A DNA stretch of 64,000 nt from Nonomuraea angiospora (lineage in GTDB: Bacteria > Actinomycetota > Actinomycetes > Streptosporangiales > Streptosporangiaceae): contig NZ_JADBEK010000001.1 of NCBI RefSeq assembly GCF_014873145.1, forward strand, positions 11,346,001 through 11,410,000. The letters are read 5' to 3'. The notes under the pieces were generated by a model, which ran no database searches, was not told the DNA's origin, and saw nothing but the letters and a program-made list of their open reading frames with translations. The position numbers and the translations under genes are program-made. Position 1 is the stretch's first letter. The number at the start of each line of letters is the position of its first letter. This document shows positions 1-8,654 of this stretch, piece by piece.

Positions 1-801
1 CAGTCCGATGGCCAGCAGCCCCAGCACCACGACGTCGGTCTGCAGGTAACGCTGGGCGTCCCGGACCATGCCGCCGATGCCGGGCACGCCGTTGACCGTC
101 TCGGCGGCGACCACGGACGAGTACGCGATGCCGACGGCCAGGCGGACGCCGGTGAAGATCTCCGGCAGCGCGTTGGGCAGCACCACGTCCCGGATGACGT
201 CCCGCCGCGAGGCGCCCAGTGCCCTGGCCGCCTCGACCAGGTGGGACGGCGCGCCGTGCACGGCGGCGGCGGTGGCCACCGCGACCGGTGGCAGCGCCGC
301 GATCGCCAGCAGCCACAGCTTGGGCGTCTCGTCGATGCCGAACCAGATGATGAGCAGGCTGAAGTACGCCAGCGGCGGCAGCGCCCGTACGAAGGTGACC
401 ACCGGCTCGGCCACGACGCGGATCCACGGCACGGTGCCGAGCACGACGCCCACGACGAGCCCGCCGGCCACACCGATCGCGGATCCGATGAGGATGCGCC
501 GCAGGCTGATGCCCAGGTGCTCGACGAGCAGGCTGCCGCTGTAACCGCGGATGCCGTCGTGCGTCGTGGACAACCGCAGGAACTGCTCCCACACGGCGCC
601 GGGGGAGGGGATGAAGGAGGGATTGGCCGCCGCGGCCGCGGCGAGCTGCCACAGGCCGAGGAGCGCGGCCCCGGCGAGCACGCGCACCATGATCCTGCGG
701 GTCGCCGGCCGCCATCGCCGGGTGACGGACGCCGGTCCGCCGTCGGGAACGGCGGTCGAGGGGGCGGCCGTCGAGGTGGGCGAGGTCACCGCCTCGGACA
801 C
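1..801 (-). CDS. ABC transporter permease, SsuC/TauC type (C-terminus cut by window start)
   Basis: The reverse strand reads as an inner-membrane permease of the sulfonate/taurine/nitrate ABC family. After a proline- and threonine-rich cytoplasmic N-terminus come several hydrophobic segments and the ATPase-contact EAA-type loop (EAARALGAS, then LPNALPEI). 267 codons are visible and the last residues lie outside the window. The first in-frame GTG after the upstream stop is at 801; GTG at 789 and ATG at 690 are alternatives. A TTGACT-17-TAGCTT promoter just upstream favours 801 or 789. It lies beside flavin monooxygenases and an FMN reductase, so a sulfonate or similar organosulfur compound is the probable substrate. 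That substrate is inferred from family and context. Confidence 0.85.
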   Translation of the reverse strand, partial: MSEAVTSPTSTAAPSTAVPDGGPASVTRRWRPATRRIMVRVLAGAALLGLWQLAAAAAANPSFIPSPGAVWEQFLRLSTTHDGIRGYSGSLLVEHLGISLRRILIGSAIGVAGGLVVGVVLGTVPWIRVVAEPVVTFVRALPPLAYFSLLIIWFGIDETPKLWLLAIAALPPVAVATAAAVHGAPSHLVEAARALGASRRDVIRDVVLPNALPEIFTGVRLAVGIAYSSVVAAETVNGVPGIGGMVRDAQRYLQTDVVVLGLLAIGL

Positions 802-825
802 CTGGTCGGGGGGCTCATGACCACG

Positions 826-854
826 AAGCTACGGCGACGCTCGCCTAAAGTCAA
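826..854 (-). promoter_or_regulatory. Putative promoter for the SsuC/TauC-type permease gene
   Basis: On the minus strand a -35 element TTGACT (854-849) is followed by a 17-bp spacer and a -10 element TAGCTT (831-826). This places transcription start near 818, a short distance before the GTG at 801. The call rests on consensus match and spacing only. Confidence 0.45.
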
Positions 855-868
855 CATTTCCTACTAGC

Positions 869-881
869 TATATCGGATATA
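869..881. promoter_or_regulatory. Palindrome upstream of the permease promoter
   Basis: TATATC-G-GATATA is a perfect inverted repeat with 6-bp arms and a 1-bp centre. It lies about 15 bp upstream of the -35 element of the permease gene in an unusually AT-rich patch, so it could be an operator. No regulator can be assigned. Confidence 0.35.
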
Positions 882-1011
882 CGTCTGATCCCCGACCCCA
901 GCCCGTCACCGGAGCGGTGGCCAGGATCCGCTGATCGTCGGATCCTGGCCGGGCCGCCGTGCGCGCTCAGAACCCGATCGGCTCACGCACGAGCACGACC
1001 GTGGCCCGCTC

Positions 1012-1311
1012 CGGCAGGGCCTCGCGCTTCCCGGTATCAGCCAGCGCATGCTGACCGCCACCCTGCGCCTGCTCGAACGCGATGGGCTGGTCACGCGCAG
1101 CGTCTACGCCGAGGTGCCGCCTCGCGTCGACTACGAGCTGACGCCGCTCGGCCGCACGTTGCTCGAGCGCGTCTGGGGACTGGTCGACTGGGCCGTGGAG
1201 CACCACGACGACATCGAAGGCGCCCGCGGCCGCTACGATGCCCGGCGCCCGCCCGAAGAGCGGCTCGGCCTGGCCCAGGGCTCGCTGCCCCTCGCCCGAG
1301 ATCCCGGGTGA
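1012..1311 (+). pseudogene. HxlR-family regulator, C-terminal remnant
   Basis: From about 1015 the plus strand encodes GISQRMLTATLRLLERDG and then a wing and TPLGRTLL segment typical of HxlR winged-helix regulators. The usual 45-50 N-terminal residues (first helices and the conserved cysteine region) are missing. The open frame upstream of ATG 1048 has no recognisable sequence or start. The longest ATG-started piece is 87 aa against about 110-150 aa for the family. HxlR proteins often control neighbouring oxidoreductases, and ssuE lies immediately convergent, so a former regulator of that gene is possible. Function is probably lost. Confidence 0.6.
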
Positions 1312-1320
1312 CGAGCGGCG

Positions 1321-1827
1321 TCAGGCGACCGCGCGCAGCGGGACCGCGTTCACCTCGTCGGCCAGCTCGCGAAGCCGGGGCCGTAGCTCCTCGGCCAGCG
1401 GGGTGATCTGCGTGTCCAGCACGAACAGCCCCCGCGTCACGTGCCGCGCCCCCAGCACGCTGAGCACCGGCCGCAGGGCGTAGTCCACCGCCAGCAGATG
1501 CGCCTGCGTGCCCCCGGTGGCGATGGGCACCACGGTCTTGCCGGCGAACGCCTTCTGCGGCAGCCCGTCGAGGAAGGCCTTGACCAGGCCGGTGTAGGCG
1601 GCCTTGTAGATGGGCGTGGCCAGGACGATCACGTCGGCTTCGGCCACGGAGCGCTCCGCCGCCACGATGTCCGGATGGTCGCGGCCGAGCAGGAGCGGCT
1701 CGGCGGGCAGGTCGCGTAGGTGGAGCAGGGAGACCGCGCCGTCCAGGAGCTCGGCCACGTGGTCGAGGAGTCGTCCGGTGCGGGAGGTCGCGGAGGGGCT
1801 GCCCGAAATCAGGAGCACGGGGGTCAT
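1321..1827 (-). CDS. ssuE: NADPH-dependent FMN reductase, SsuE/MsuE-like
   Basis: This 168-aa protein has the flavodoxin-like fold signature of NAD(P)H:FMN reductases. It has an N-terminal LLISGSPSATSRTG phosphate/flavin loop and a central ATPIYKAAYTGLVKAFLD segment, followed by PIATGG. SsuE-type enzymes supply reduced FMN to two-component monooxygenases such as SsuD. It is the last gene of the leftward operon, 14 bp after the third gene, beside an SsuD-like enzyme. That fits the known SsuDE pairing and could also feed the SfnB/DszC-like and DszA-like enzymes here. Length matches the family. Confidence 0.88.
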   Translation of the reverse strand: MTPVLLISGSPSATSRTGRLLDHVAELLDGAVSLLHLRDLPAEPLLLGRDHPDIVAAERSVAEADVIVLATPIYKAAYTGLVKAFLDGLPQKAFAGKTVVPIATGGTQAHLLAVDYALRPVLSVLGARHVTRGLFVLDTQITPLAEELRPRLRELADEVNAVPLRAVA

Positions 1828-1841
1828 GACGGAGATCCCTT

Positions 1842-2993
1842 TCAGAACAGGCCGTTCAGCGGCGGCTGCGTACCGGTGAGGTGGTAGGCGCCGACCACGG
1901 CGGCCTTCCAGGCGCGGGGGTTGTGGTTGGCGACGGTCCTGGCGTTGCGCCAGTGCCGGTCGAGGTTGTGGCGGCGCGCGACCGCGGAGCCGCCGCCCAC
2001 GTCGAACAGCAGCTCGGCGGCCTTCAGCGCCGACTCCGCTGCGACGAACTGCGCCTGGGCCACCTCGACGGCCGCGTCTGTGAGCAGGCCAGGCTCCAGG
2101 TCGCCGCCCCAGGCCCGGTCGATCGTGACGGCGGCCCGCAGGACCGCGGATTCGGCGGCGTAGGCGCGGGCGGCGATCTCGCCGACGGCGTGGCGCACGT
2201 ACGGGTCGTCCACGGAGCGGGCGGCCCCGCTGTGCTGGATCGGGCGGGAGCGCTCGCGGGTGAAGGCGACGGCGTCGGTCAGGGCGCCCCGCGCGATCCC
2301 GGCGAGCACAGCGGCCAGGTAGAGCTGCATGAACGCGCTGACGGGGGAGCGGGCGCCGTTCCCGGGACGTTCGGCGATCTCCTCCTGCAGGACCTTGACC
2401 CCGTTCAGCCGGGTCGTGCCGCTGGCCGTGAGCCGCTGCCCGATCCCGTCGAAGTCGTCGAGCAGTTCCAACCCCTCCCGGTCGCGCGGCAGCGTGAAGA
2501 ACACCCGCTCGCCGGAGTCGTCCACGGCGGACGCGCTGACCCAGTCCGCGTACAGCGCGCCTGTGCTGTAGTACTTGCTGCCGTTCACGACGCCGTCGCG
2601 GTCGATGCGGGTGCGCACCTCCCCGCTGGCGCCGCCGATCTCCCAGCCCGCGTTGCCGAACACGTCCCCGGCCAGGAAGCGCGGGAACCAGCGTTCGCGT
2701 TCCTGCTCGGAGGCGGTGAGCAGGTGCTCGACCCGGCCGAAGCCGGGGCGGAGCGCCTGGGCGATGTTGGAGTCGGCGGCGGCCAGGGAGATGAGGAAGT
2801 CGAACACCTCGGCCACGCTGGAGCCGCCTCCGCCGTACGAGGAGGGAATGCGGAAGGTGAGCAGGCCCGCGGCGGCCAGGGCGCGGATTTCACCCCGCGG
2901 GAGCTCGCGGGCGAGCTCCCGCTGCCCGGCCCCGGCCGCCAGCTCGGGAAGCAGCTCGGCGGCGCGCCGCCGCAGCTCCGTCAGCGTGCTCAC
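1842..2993 (-). CDS. Acyl-CoA dehydrogenase-fold flavin enzyme, SfnB/DszC-like
   Basis: This 383-aa protein has the full acyl-CoA dehydrogenase fold: an N-terminal helical domain, a beta domain (NGSKYYSTGALYADW, then TASGTTRLNGVKV) and a C-terminal helical domain ending in DRHWRNARTVANHNPRAWK. The HWRNARTxxxH region is characteristic of the SfnB/DszC monooxygenase branch rather than true acyl-CoA dehydrogenases. Such proteins use reduced flavin to oxidise organosulfur compounds. The start is GTG 2993, whose bases overlap the TGA of the upstream ssuD-like gene (GTGA), so translation is probably coupled. An upstream extension of the frame is antisense-like noise. The substrate is not readable from sequence. 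Confidence 0.82.
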   Translation of the reverse strand: MSTLTELRRRAAELLPELAAGAGQRELARELPRGEIRALAAAGLLTFRIPSSYGGGGSSVAEVFDFLISLAAADSNIAQALRPGFGRVEHLLTASEQERERWFPRFLAGDVFGNAGWEIGGASGEVRTRIDRDGVVNGSKYYSTGALYADWVSASAVDDSGERVFFTLPRDREGLELLDDFDGIGQRLTASGTTRLNGVKVLQEEIAERPGNGARSPVSAFMQLYLAAVLAGIARGALTDAVAFTRERSRPIQHSGAARSVDDPYVRHAVGEIAARAYAAESAVLRAAVTIDRAWGGDLEPGLLTDAAVEVAQAQFVAAESALKAAELLFDVGGGSAVARRHNLDRHWRNARTVANHNPRAWKAAVVGAYHLTGTQPPLNGLF

Positions 2994-4144
2994 TGCGCTC
3001 CCGCCGTGGCGAACGGGATCGAGGCCGGTTCGGCGGACGCCGGCTCCGCGGGATGCCGCCACAGGCCGCGCTCGCGCAGTATGGGAAGGACGCCTTCGCC
3101 GAACCAGTACGCCTCCTCCAGGTGTGGATAACCGGACAGCACGAACTCGGTGAGCCCGAGCCGGTGGTACTCCTCGATGCGGTCGGCGACCTCGGCGTGG
3201 CTGCCGACCAGCGCCGTGCCCGCCCCGCCGCGCACCAGGCCGACGCCCGCCCACAGGTTCGGGTAGATCTCCAGGTCGTCGCGCCTGCCGCCGTGCAGGG
3301 CGAGCATGCGCTTCTGCCCCTCGGACTCGCTGCGGCCCAGGCCGGCCTGCACCTTCTCCAGAGTCGCCTGGTCGATGCCGTCGAGCAGTCTGCGTGCCTG
3401 CGCCCACGCCTGCTCGCTGGTGTCGCGGGTGATGACGTGCAGCCTGATGCCGTGCCTGAGCGTGCGGCCCTCGGCGGCGGCCAGCCCGTTCACCCACGCG
3501 ATCTTCCGGGCCACGGCGTCCGGCGGCTCGCCCCAGGTGAGGTAGGCGTCCACGTGCCGCGCGGCCACCCGGCCCGCGGCGGGAGAGGAGCCGCCGAAGT
3601 ACACGTCGGGCACCGGATCGGGCAGCCGGTTGAGCCGGGCGTCCTCGACCTGGAGATGATCACCGGACAGGCTCACCGTCTCGCCCCGCCACAGCGCCCG
3701 TACCACCTGCAGGAACTCGTCGGTACGCGCGTAGCGGGCGTCCTTGTCCAGGAAGTCGCCGTACGCGCGCTGCTCGTGGCTCTCCCCGCCCGTCACCACG
3801 TTCAGCAGCAGCCGCCCCCGCGAGTGCCACTGGAAGGTGGCCGCCATCTGCGCGGCCAGCGTGGGGGAGACCAGCCCGGGGCGGAAGGCCACCAGGAACT
3901 TCAGCCGCTCGGTGGTGTCGGCCAGCATCGCGGTGGTCAGCCACGCGTCCTCGCACCACGCGCCGGTGGGCGTCAGCGCGCCGACGAAGCCGACCTGTTC
4001 GGCCGCGTGCACGATCTGGCGCAGGTAGGACAGGGTCGCGGGGCGGGCGCCGGACGCCGCGCCCGCCGGGAGCCCGTGGCCACCGCCCACGACGTCGCGG
4101 CTGTCGCCGTACGTGGGCAGGAACCAGTGGAACGTCAAAGTCAT
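2990..4144 (-). CDS. ssuD: FMNH2-dependent alkanesulfonate monooxygenase-like (LLM family)
   Basis: This 384-aa protein, close to the usual SsuD length of about 380, begins MTLTFHWFLPTYGDSRD and shows the luciferase-like TIM-barrel family pattern: TLSYLRQIVHAAEQVGF, FLVAFRPGLVSPTLAAQM, NVVTGG and VYFGGSSPA. Family members release sulfite from alkanesulfonates using FMNH2 and O2. ATG 4144 has a strong AGGAGA ribosome site and is 8 bp after the preceding SfnB-like gene. A long in-frame extension upstream would run antisense through the SfnB-like gene and was discarded. Its neighbours, ssuE and the sulfonate-type permease, support the assignment. Exact sulfonate preference is unknown. Confidence 0.87.
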   Translation of the reverse strand: MTLTFHWFLPTYGDSRDVVGGGHGLPAGAASGARPATLSYLRQIVHAAEQVGFVGALTPTGAWCEDAWLTTAMLADTTERLKFLVAFRPGLVSPTLAAQMAATFQWHSRGRLLLNVVTGGESHEQRAYGDFLDKDARYARTDEFLQVVRALWRGETVSLSGDHLQVEDARLNRLPDPVPDVYFGGSSPAAGRVAARHVDAYLTWGEPPDAVARKIAWVNGLAAAEGRTLRHGIRLHVITRDTSEQAWAQARRLLDGIDQATLEKVQAGLGRSESEGQKRMLALHGGRRDDLEIYPNLWAGVGLVRGGAGTALVGSHAEVADRIEEYHRLGLTEFVLSGYPHLEEAYWFGEGVLPILRERGLWRHPAEPASAEPASIPFATAGAQ

Positions 4145-4152
4145 CGTCTCTC

Positions 4153-5334
4153 CTAGAGCAGGCCGTGCCGGGGCGGAAGCTGGCCGTTGAGCGCGTGGCG
4201 GCCGATGTGCTGGAGCTTCCAGCGAGCCGGGTCGTGCAGGGTATGGGTGCGAGCGTTGCGCCAGTGGCGGTGCAGGTTGAGCCTGTCGAGGCTGGACCGG
4301 GTGCCGCCCAGCTCGAAGATCGCGCCGCCCAGCTCCACCGCCACCGGGTCGGCGAACGCCTTGGCCGCGGCCACGGCGATGGAGGCGGCGGCGGCCGTCT
4401 CGTCGGTCAGGTCGTCCCGGGCGGCGTCCACGGCCTGTGCGGCCCGGTCGAGCAGTGCCTCGGCGGCGCGTACCTTGACGACAAGCTCGCCGGCTCGCTG
4501 GATGACGAGCGGATCGTCGGCCGCGCGGTCCTGACCGCTCTCGAACCACGGCCTGGCCTTGGTCCGGACGAACTCCAGCGCCTCCTCCAGGGCTCCGCCT
4601 GCGATGCCCACGTCGATCGCGGCGTGCAGGAGCTGGGCGTACGCCCCGTGGAGCTGCGGACCGGTGAACGTGAGGTGGTGCGGCACCACCCGGTCCTCGG
4701 GCACGCGCACGTCCTCCAGCCGGACCGTGCCGCTGGCGGTGGTGCGCTGGCCCATGCCGTCCCAGTCGTCCACGACGGTCAGGCCGGGGGCGTCTCGCGG
4801 CACATACGCCACGTGCAGCGTCCGGTCCTCCCGCCGTGCCAGCACCGGGATCCAGTGCGCGAACAGCGCGCCCGTGCTGTAGTGCTTGATGCCGTTCAGC
4901 AGGAAGCCCCCTGCGGGGGCGGTGGTCAGCGAGGTCCGGTAGTCCTGGACGTGCTTGGTGCCCGCCTCGGACTGCGCGTTGCCGAAGCGTCTGCCGTCCA
5001 GCACCTCGCCGAAGAAGAACTTGCGCTGCGTGTCCGTGCCCTGCTGCCGCAGGACGTTGACGTAGACGAAGTGGCTGTGCGGGATCTGCGCGAGGTTCGG
5101 GTCGGCCGCGGCCAGCAGCCGGAACACCTCGGCGAGGGTGCGCGCGCTCACGTCGGCACCGCCGTACGCGCGCGGCACGGTGATGGCGAGCAGACCGCTG
5201 GCCGACAGCCTGTCGAGCTCGGGCTCCGGCAGGCGGCGTTCGGCGTCGCGGGCCGACGCCTCCGCCGCGAACCCGGCGGCGAGCTCGCGCGCCGCCGCAA
5301 GCGCCTCGGCGTCGCCGGCGATCACGTGGGTCAT
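4153..5334 (-). CDS. SfnB-family sulfur acquisition flavin enzyme
   Basis: A 393-aa acyl-CoA dehydrogenase-fold protein closely similar to the one at 11950-13128 (shared FAHWIPV, VDDWDGMGQRTTASGTV and HRHWRNARTHTLHDPARWK). This pattern marks the SfnB/DszC-like group linked to dimethylsulfone or other organosulfur oxidation. It is the first gene of the leftward operon. The ATG at 5334 sits about 24 bp downstream of a putative -10 TAACGT, so the leader is short. It probably needs FMNH2 from the SsuE-like reductase. The exact reaction is inferred from family only. Confidence 0.82.
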   Translation of the reverse strand: MTHVIAGDAEALAAARELAAGFAAEASARDAERRLPEPELDRLSASGLLAITVPRAYGGADVSARTLAEVFRLLAAADPNLAQIPHSHFVYVNVLRQQGTDTQRKFFFGEVLDGRRFGNAQSEAGTKHVQDYRTSLTTAPAGGFLLNGIKHYSTGALFAHWIPVLARREDRTLHVAYVPRDAPGLTVVDDWDGMGQRTTASGTVRLEDVRVPEDRVVPHHLTFTGPQLHGAYAQLLHAAIDVGIAGGALEEALEFVRTKARPWFESGQDRAADDPLVIQRAGELVVKVRAAEALLDRAAQAVDAARDDLTDETAAAASIAVAAAKAFADPVAVELGGAIFELGGTRSSLDRLNLHRHWRNARTHTLHDPARWKLQHIGRHALNGQLPPRHGLL

Positions 5335-5357
5335 GTGTTTCGTCCGTTCTGCGTGTT

Positions 5358-5404
5358 ACGTTATGGTTCACCGTAATCCCTGCAATGCAGGTAGGCAATA
5401 CCTG
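5358..5404. promoter_or_regulatory. Divergent promoter/operator region of the organosulfur operons
   Basis: Two overlapping inverted repeats lie between the divergent operons: CTGCA-A-TGCAG (5380-5390) and CAGGTA-GGCAA-TACCTG (5388-5404), both with perfect arms. For the leftward operon a -35 TTGCAG (5385-5380), 16-bp spacer and -10 TAACGT (5363-5358) can be drawn. The first repeat covers that -35, so a regulator bound here could control both operons. No matching regulator gene is intact nearby. Confidence 0.5.
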
Positions 5405-5417
5405 TTTAAGGACCCCC

Positions 5418-7031
5418 ATGCTGACCCGCTTCACAATGCTGCTCGTCACGGCCCTGCTGGTGGCCGGTTGCGGCGCTGACGCCACGCCGCAACCGGTCGT
5501 CGGCGACGCCGGCCCGAAGTCCGGAGGCACGCTCGTGCTCGGGGAGAACGCCGACGAGCCCGCCTGCCTCGACCCCCACCAGCTGTCCACCACGAACACC
5601 ACGGTCGTGGGCCGCCCGATCTTCGACTCCCTGCTGTGGCAGGACGCCGAGGGCAATCTGAAGCCCTGGCTGGCCTCCGCCTGGAAGATCTCCGACGACG
5701 GCCTGACCTACACCTTCACTCTCCGGAACGGCGTGACGTTCCACGACGGGTCGGCCTGGAACGCCGAGGCGCTGAAGCTCAACCTGGAGCACATGCGCGA
5801 CCCGGCGACCAAGTCGCCGCTGGCCGCCTCGTACATCGCGCCGTACAAGGACGCGAAGGTCGTGGACGAGCACACCTTGGAAGTGCGTCTGAGCTCGCCG
5901 TACTCGGCGTTCCTGAACGTGCTCGCGCAGTCGTACCTGGCCATGATCTCGCCCAAGCAGCTCAAGGAGGACCCGGCGAGCACCTGCGAGCACCCGATCG
6001 GCTCCGGACCGTTCGTCTTCGGCGAGTGGGCCAAGGGGCAGAGCATCACCTACCGCAAGAATCCCCGCTACGCGTGGGGGCCGACCGGCCGCACGGGTCC
6101 CGCGTACCTGGACGGTCTGGAGATCCGCTTCCTGGCCGAGGACGCGACCCGCTACAACGCGCTGCTCGCCGGCGAGGTCAATGTGATCGACAACACCCCG
6201 CCGGCCAGCGTCGAGGACGTCAAAGCCAACCCCGACCTCGCCTTCACCACCATCGACCGGCCGGGACACCCGTTCTCGGTCTGGCTCAACACCGGCCGCG
6301 CCCCGTTCGGCGACCAGAAGGTACGCCAGGCGCTCACGCTGGCCGTGGACCGCAAGGCCATCATCGACAGCGTCTCCTTCGGACAGTGGAGTGTGGCCAC
6401 GGGCTTCGTCACCCCCTCCACCCCCGACCACGCCCAGGGCGGGCAGATCGCCTACGACCCGGCCAGGGCGAACGAGCTGCTGGACGAGGCGGGCTGGACG
6501 CAGAAGGACAAGGACGGCATCCGCCTCAAGGACGGCAAACGCCTGACCGCCGTCGCCCTCGACACGGGCGTGAACCCGCAGAACACACAGATCCTGGTCC
6601 AGGCCCAGGCCGCCGCCGCCAAGGCGGGCATCGAAATCAGGATCGAGAACGTCACGGCGCAGATCTCGTCCGACCGCACGGCCAAGGGCGACTTCGACGT
6701 GTCCGTCGGCATCTGGACCACGAACACCGCCGACGTGCTGTGGATCCAGTACTCCTCCAAGAACATCACCACCGCCGAGCGGCGCGGCCAGAACACCACC
6801 AGGCTCTCCGACGATGACCTCGACAAGCTGCTCGAAGAGGCCAGGGCCAGCATCGACCCCGCCCAGCGGGCCGGAATCTACGGCAGGGCGCAGGCCCGGC
6901 TGCTCGAACTGGCGCCCGCCGTCCCGCTCTACAACAGGCCCAGCCTCGTCTCCTCGCAGAAACGGGTGCACGGCCTGACGTGGGACTACGCCTACGGCGC
7001 CGTCACCTTCCACGACGCATGGGTGAGCTGA
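5418..7031 (+). CDS. ABC transporter solute-binding lipoprotein (peptide/nickel type, SBP_bac_5), copy 1
   Basis: A 537-aa extracellular binding protein. The ATG at 5418 follows AAGGA and gives a short signal peptide ending in the lipobox LVAGC, so it is a membrane-anchored lipoprotein. An ATG-like extension from 5385 would add 11 residues before the signal and was rejected. Hallmarks of the family include AWKISDDGLTYTFTLRNGVTFHDG. It is strongly similar along its whole length to the next gene (shared EHMRDPATKSPLAASYIAPY). The ligand is unknown; the operon suggests an organosulfur compound, perhaps peptide-like. Confidence 0.88.
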   Translation: MLTRFTMLLVTALLVAGCGADATPQPVVGDAGPKSGGTLVLGENADEPACLDPHQLSTTNTTVVGRPIFDSLLWQDAEGNLKPWLASAWKISDDGLTYTFTLRNGVTFHDGSAWNAEALKLNLEHMRDPATKSPLAASYIAPYKDAKVVDEHTLEVRLSSPYSAFLNVLAQSYLAMISPKQLKEDPASTCEHPIGSGPFVFGEWAKGQSITYRKNPRYAWGPTGRTGPAYLDGLEIRFLAEDATRYNALLAGEVNVIDNTPPASVEDVKANPDLAFTTIDRPGHPFSVWLNTGRAPFGDQKVRQALTLAVDRKAIIDSVSFGQWSVATGFVTPSTPDHAQGGQIAYDPARANELLDEAGWTQKDKDGIRLKDGKRLTAVALDTGVNPQNTQILVQAQAAAAKAGIEIRIENVTAQISSDRTAKGDFDVSVGIWTTNTADVLWIQYSSKNITTAERRGQNTTRLSDDDLDKLLEEARASIDPAQRAGIYGRAQARLLELAPAVPLYNRPSLVSSQKRVHGLTWDYAYGAVTFHDAWVS

Positions 7032-7034
7032 CAC

Positions 7035-8654
7035 ATGACCAAGACCCCTCTCGCCGTCCTCACCCTCGCGCTGCTGCTCGCCGGATGCGGCAGCGCGGCC
7101 GGGACCTCGGGCGGCACCACGAACACCCCCAAGTCCGGCGGCACCCTGATCCTGGGCGAGAACGGGCAGGAACCGCCCTGCCTCGACCCGCACGGCAACG
7201 CCAGCTCCGACGGCCCGGTGAGCACGGTCCCGGTGGCCGACTCGCTGGTGTGGTTCGACGCGGACGGGACGATCCAGCCGTGGCTGGCGGACAGCTGGGA
7301 GATCTCCAACGACGGCAGGACCTATACGTTCAAGCTCCGCCAGGGCGTGAAATTTCATGACGGGGCGGTCTGGAACGCCGAGGCCCTCAAGGTCAACTTC
7401 GAGCACATGCGCGACCCGGCGACCAAGTCACCGCTGGCCGCCTCGTACATCGCGCCCTACAAGGACGCGAAGATCGTGGACGACTACACGCTCGAAGTGC
7501 ACCTGAGCTCGCCGTACCGGCCCTTCCTCGACATCCTCGCCCAGGGCTACCTCGGCATGATCTCCCCCAAGCAGATCAAGGAGTCACCGCAGACCATCTG
7601 CGAGCACCCGATCGGCTCCGGCCCGTTCGTCTTCGACAAGTGGACCAAGGGCGAGAGCATCACCTACCACCGCAACCCCGACTACAAGTGGGGCCCGAAG
7701 AGCGCCAGGCATACCGGCCCCGCCTACCTGGAGAAGCTGGAGATCCGCTTCCTCGCCGAGGACGCCACCCGCTACAACGCGCTGGCCGCCGGCGAGGTGC
7801 ACGCCATCGACTTCACCCCGCCGCAGAACGTCGAGGACGTCAAGGCCAACCCCGATCTCGGCTTCCTCACCGCGATCCGGCCCGGCCACCCGATGTCGTT
7901 CTGGCTGAACACCTCCCGCCCGCCGTTCGACGACGTCCGGGTGCGCCAGGCGCTGCTGGCCGCCGTGGACCGCGAGTCCGTCATCCAGGGCATCTCCTTC
8001 GGCCAGTACCAGGTGGCCCAGGGCTTCGTCACCTCCTCCACGCCCGGCTACGCCCAGGGCCTGACCGGCACCATCGCCTACGACCCGGCCAAGGCGAACA
8101 AGCTGCTCGACGAGGCCGGCTGGACGGCCAGGGACAAGGACGGCATCCGGCTCAAGGACGGCAAGCGGCTGACCGCCTACTTCCCGATCGCGGCGAACTT
8201 CCCGGCCCAGCGCATGCAGATTGCCGTGCAGACGCAGGCCGCGGCCAGGAAGATCGGCCTGGACATCCAGATCCAGACGCCGCCCGAGCAGGAGCTCACG
8301 GACCGCTCGACCAAGGGCGACTACGACCTGTCCTCGGGCCTGTGGGCCACGAACACGGCCGACGTGCTGTGGATCCAGTACTCCTCCAAGAACATCACCA
8401 CCGCCGAGCGACGCGGCCAGAACGTCGCCCGCCTGTCCGACTCCAAGCTCGACGACCTTCTGGAGAAGGCGAGAGGCACCGAGGACCCGACCGAGCTGTA
8501 CAACCAGGCGCAGGCCAGGCTGCTCGAACTCGTCCCCGCCATCCCCTTCTACGACGACCCGCGCCCGGTCGCCTACCAGAAGAAGGTCCGCGACCTGGCC
8601 TTCACGCCCGCCTACCCGTCGCCGTACTTCTACGACACCTGGCTGGACGAATGA
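7035..8654 (+). CDS. ABC transporter solute-binding lipoprotein (SBP_bac_5), copy 2
   Basis: A 539-aa paralogue of the preceding protein, three bases after its stop codon, with signal peptide and lipobox LLAGC. Long blocks are identical in both (for example DATRYNAL, WIQYSSKNITTAERRGQN), which shows a tandem duplication. The C-terminal third and the ligand-facing loops differ more (SGLWATNTADV against VGIWTTNTADV). The two copies may widen the range of ligands delivered to one permease. Its stop overlaps the start of the permease gene (ATGA). Confidence 0.88.
   Translation: MTKTPLAVLTLALLLAGCGSAAGTSGGTTNTPKSGGTLILGENGQEPPCLDPHGNASSDGPVSTVPVADSLVWFDADGTIQPWLADSWEISNDGRTYTFKLRQGVKFHDGAVWNAEALKVNFEHMRDPATKSPLAASYIAPYKDAKIVDDYTLEVHLSSPYRPFLDILAQGYLGMISPKQIKESPQTICEHPIGSGPFVFDKWTKGESITYHRNPDYKWGPKSARHTGPAYLEKLEIRFLAEDATRYNALAAGEVHAIDFTPPQNVEDVKANPDLGFLTAIRPGHPMSFWLNTSRPPFDDVRVRQALLAAVDRESVIQGISFGQYQVAQGFVTSSTPGYAQGLTGTIAYDPAKANKLLDEAGWTARDKDGIRLKDGKRLTAYFPIAANFPAQRMQIAVQTQAAARKIGLDIQIQTPPEQELTDRSTKGDYDLSSGLWATNTADVLWIQYSSKNITTAERRGQNVARLSDSKLDDLLEKARGTEDPTELYNQAQARLLELVPAIPFYDDPRPVAYQKKVRDLAFTPAYPSPYFYDTWLDE

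Noticed and set aside
1881..3131. Long plus-strand open frame (416 codons) opposite the SfnB/DszC-like gene
   Set aside because: It is Gly/Ala/Arg/Val-rich antisense translation of a high-GC gene, with no motif or ribosome site. The minus-strand gene has clear family motifs.
2990..5656. 888-codon minus-strand frame that would extend the SsuD-like protein
   Set aside because: The upstream half is an off-frame reading of the SfnB-like gene; ATG 4144 with a strong ribosome site gives the normal SsuD length.
5406..7406. 666-codon minus-strand frame opposite the binding protein genes
   Set aside because: It spans two well-supported plus-strand genes and their junction; composition is that of an antisense shadow.
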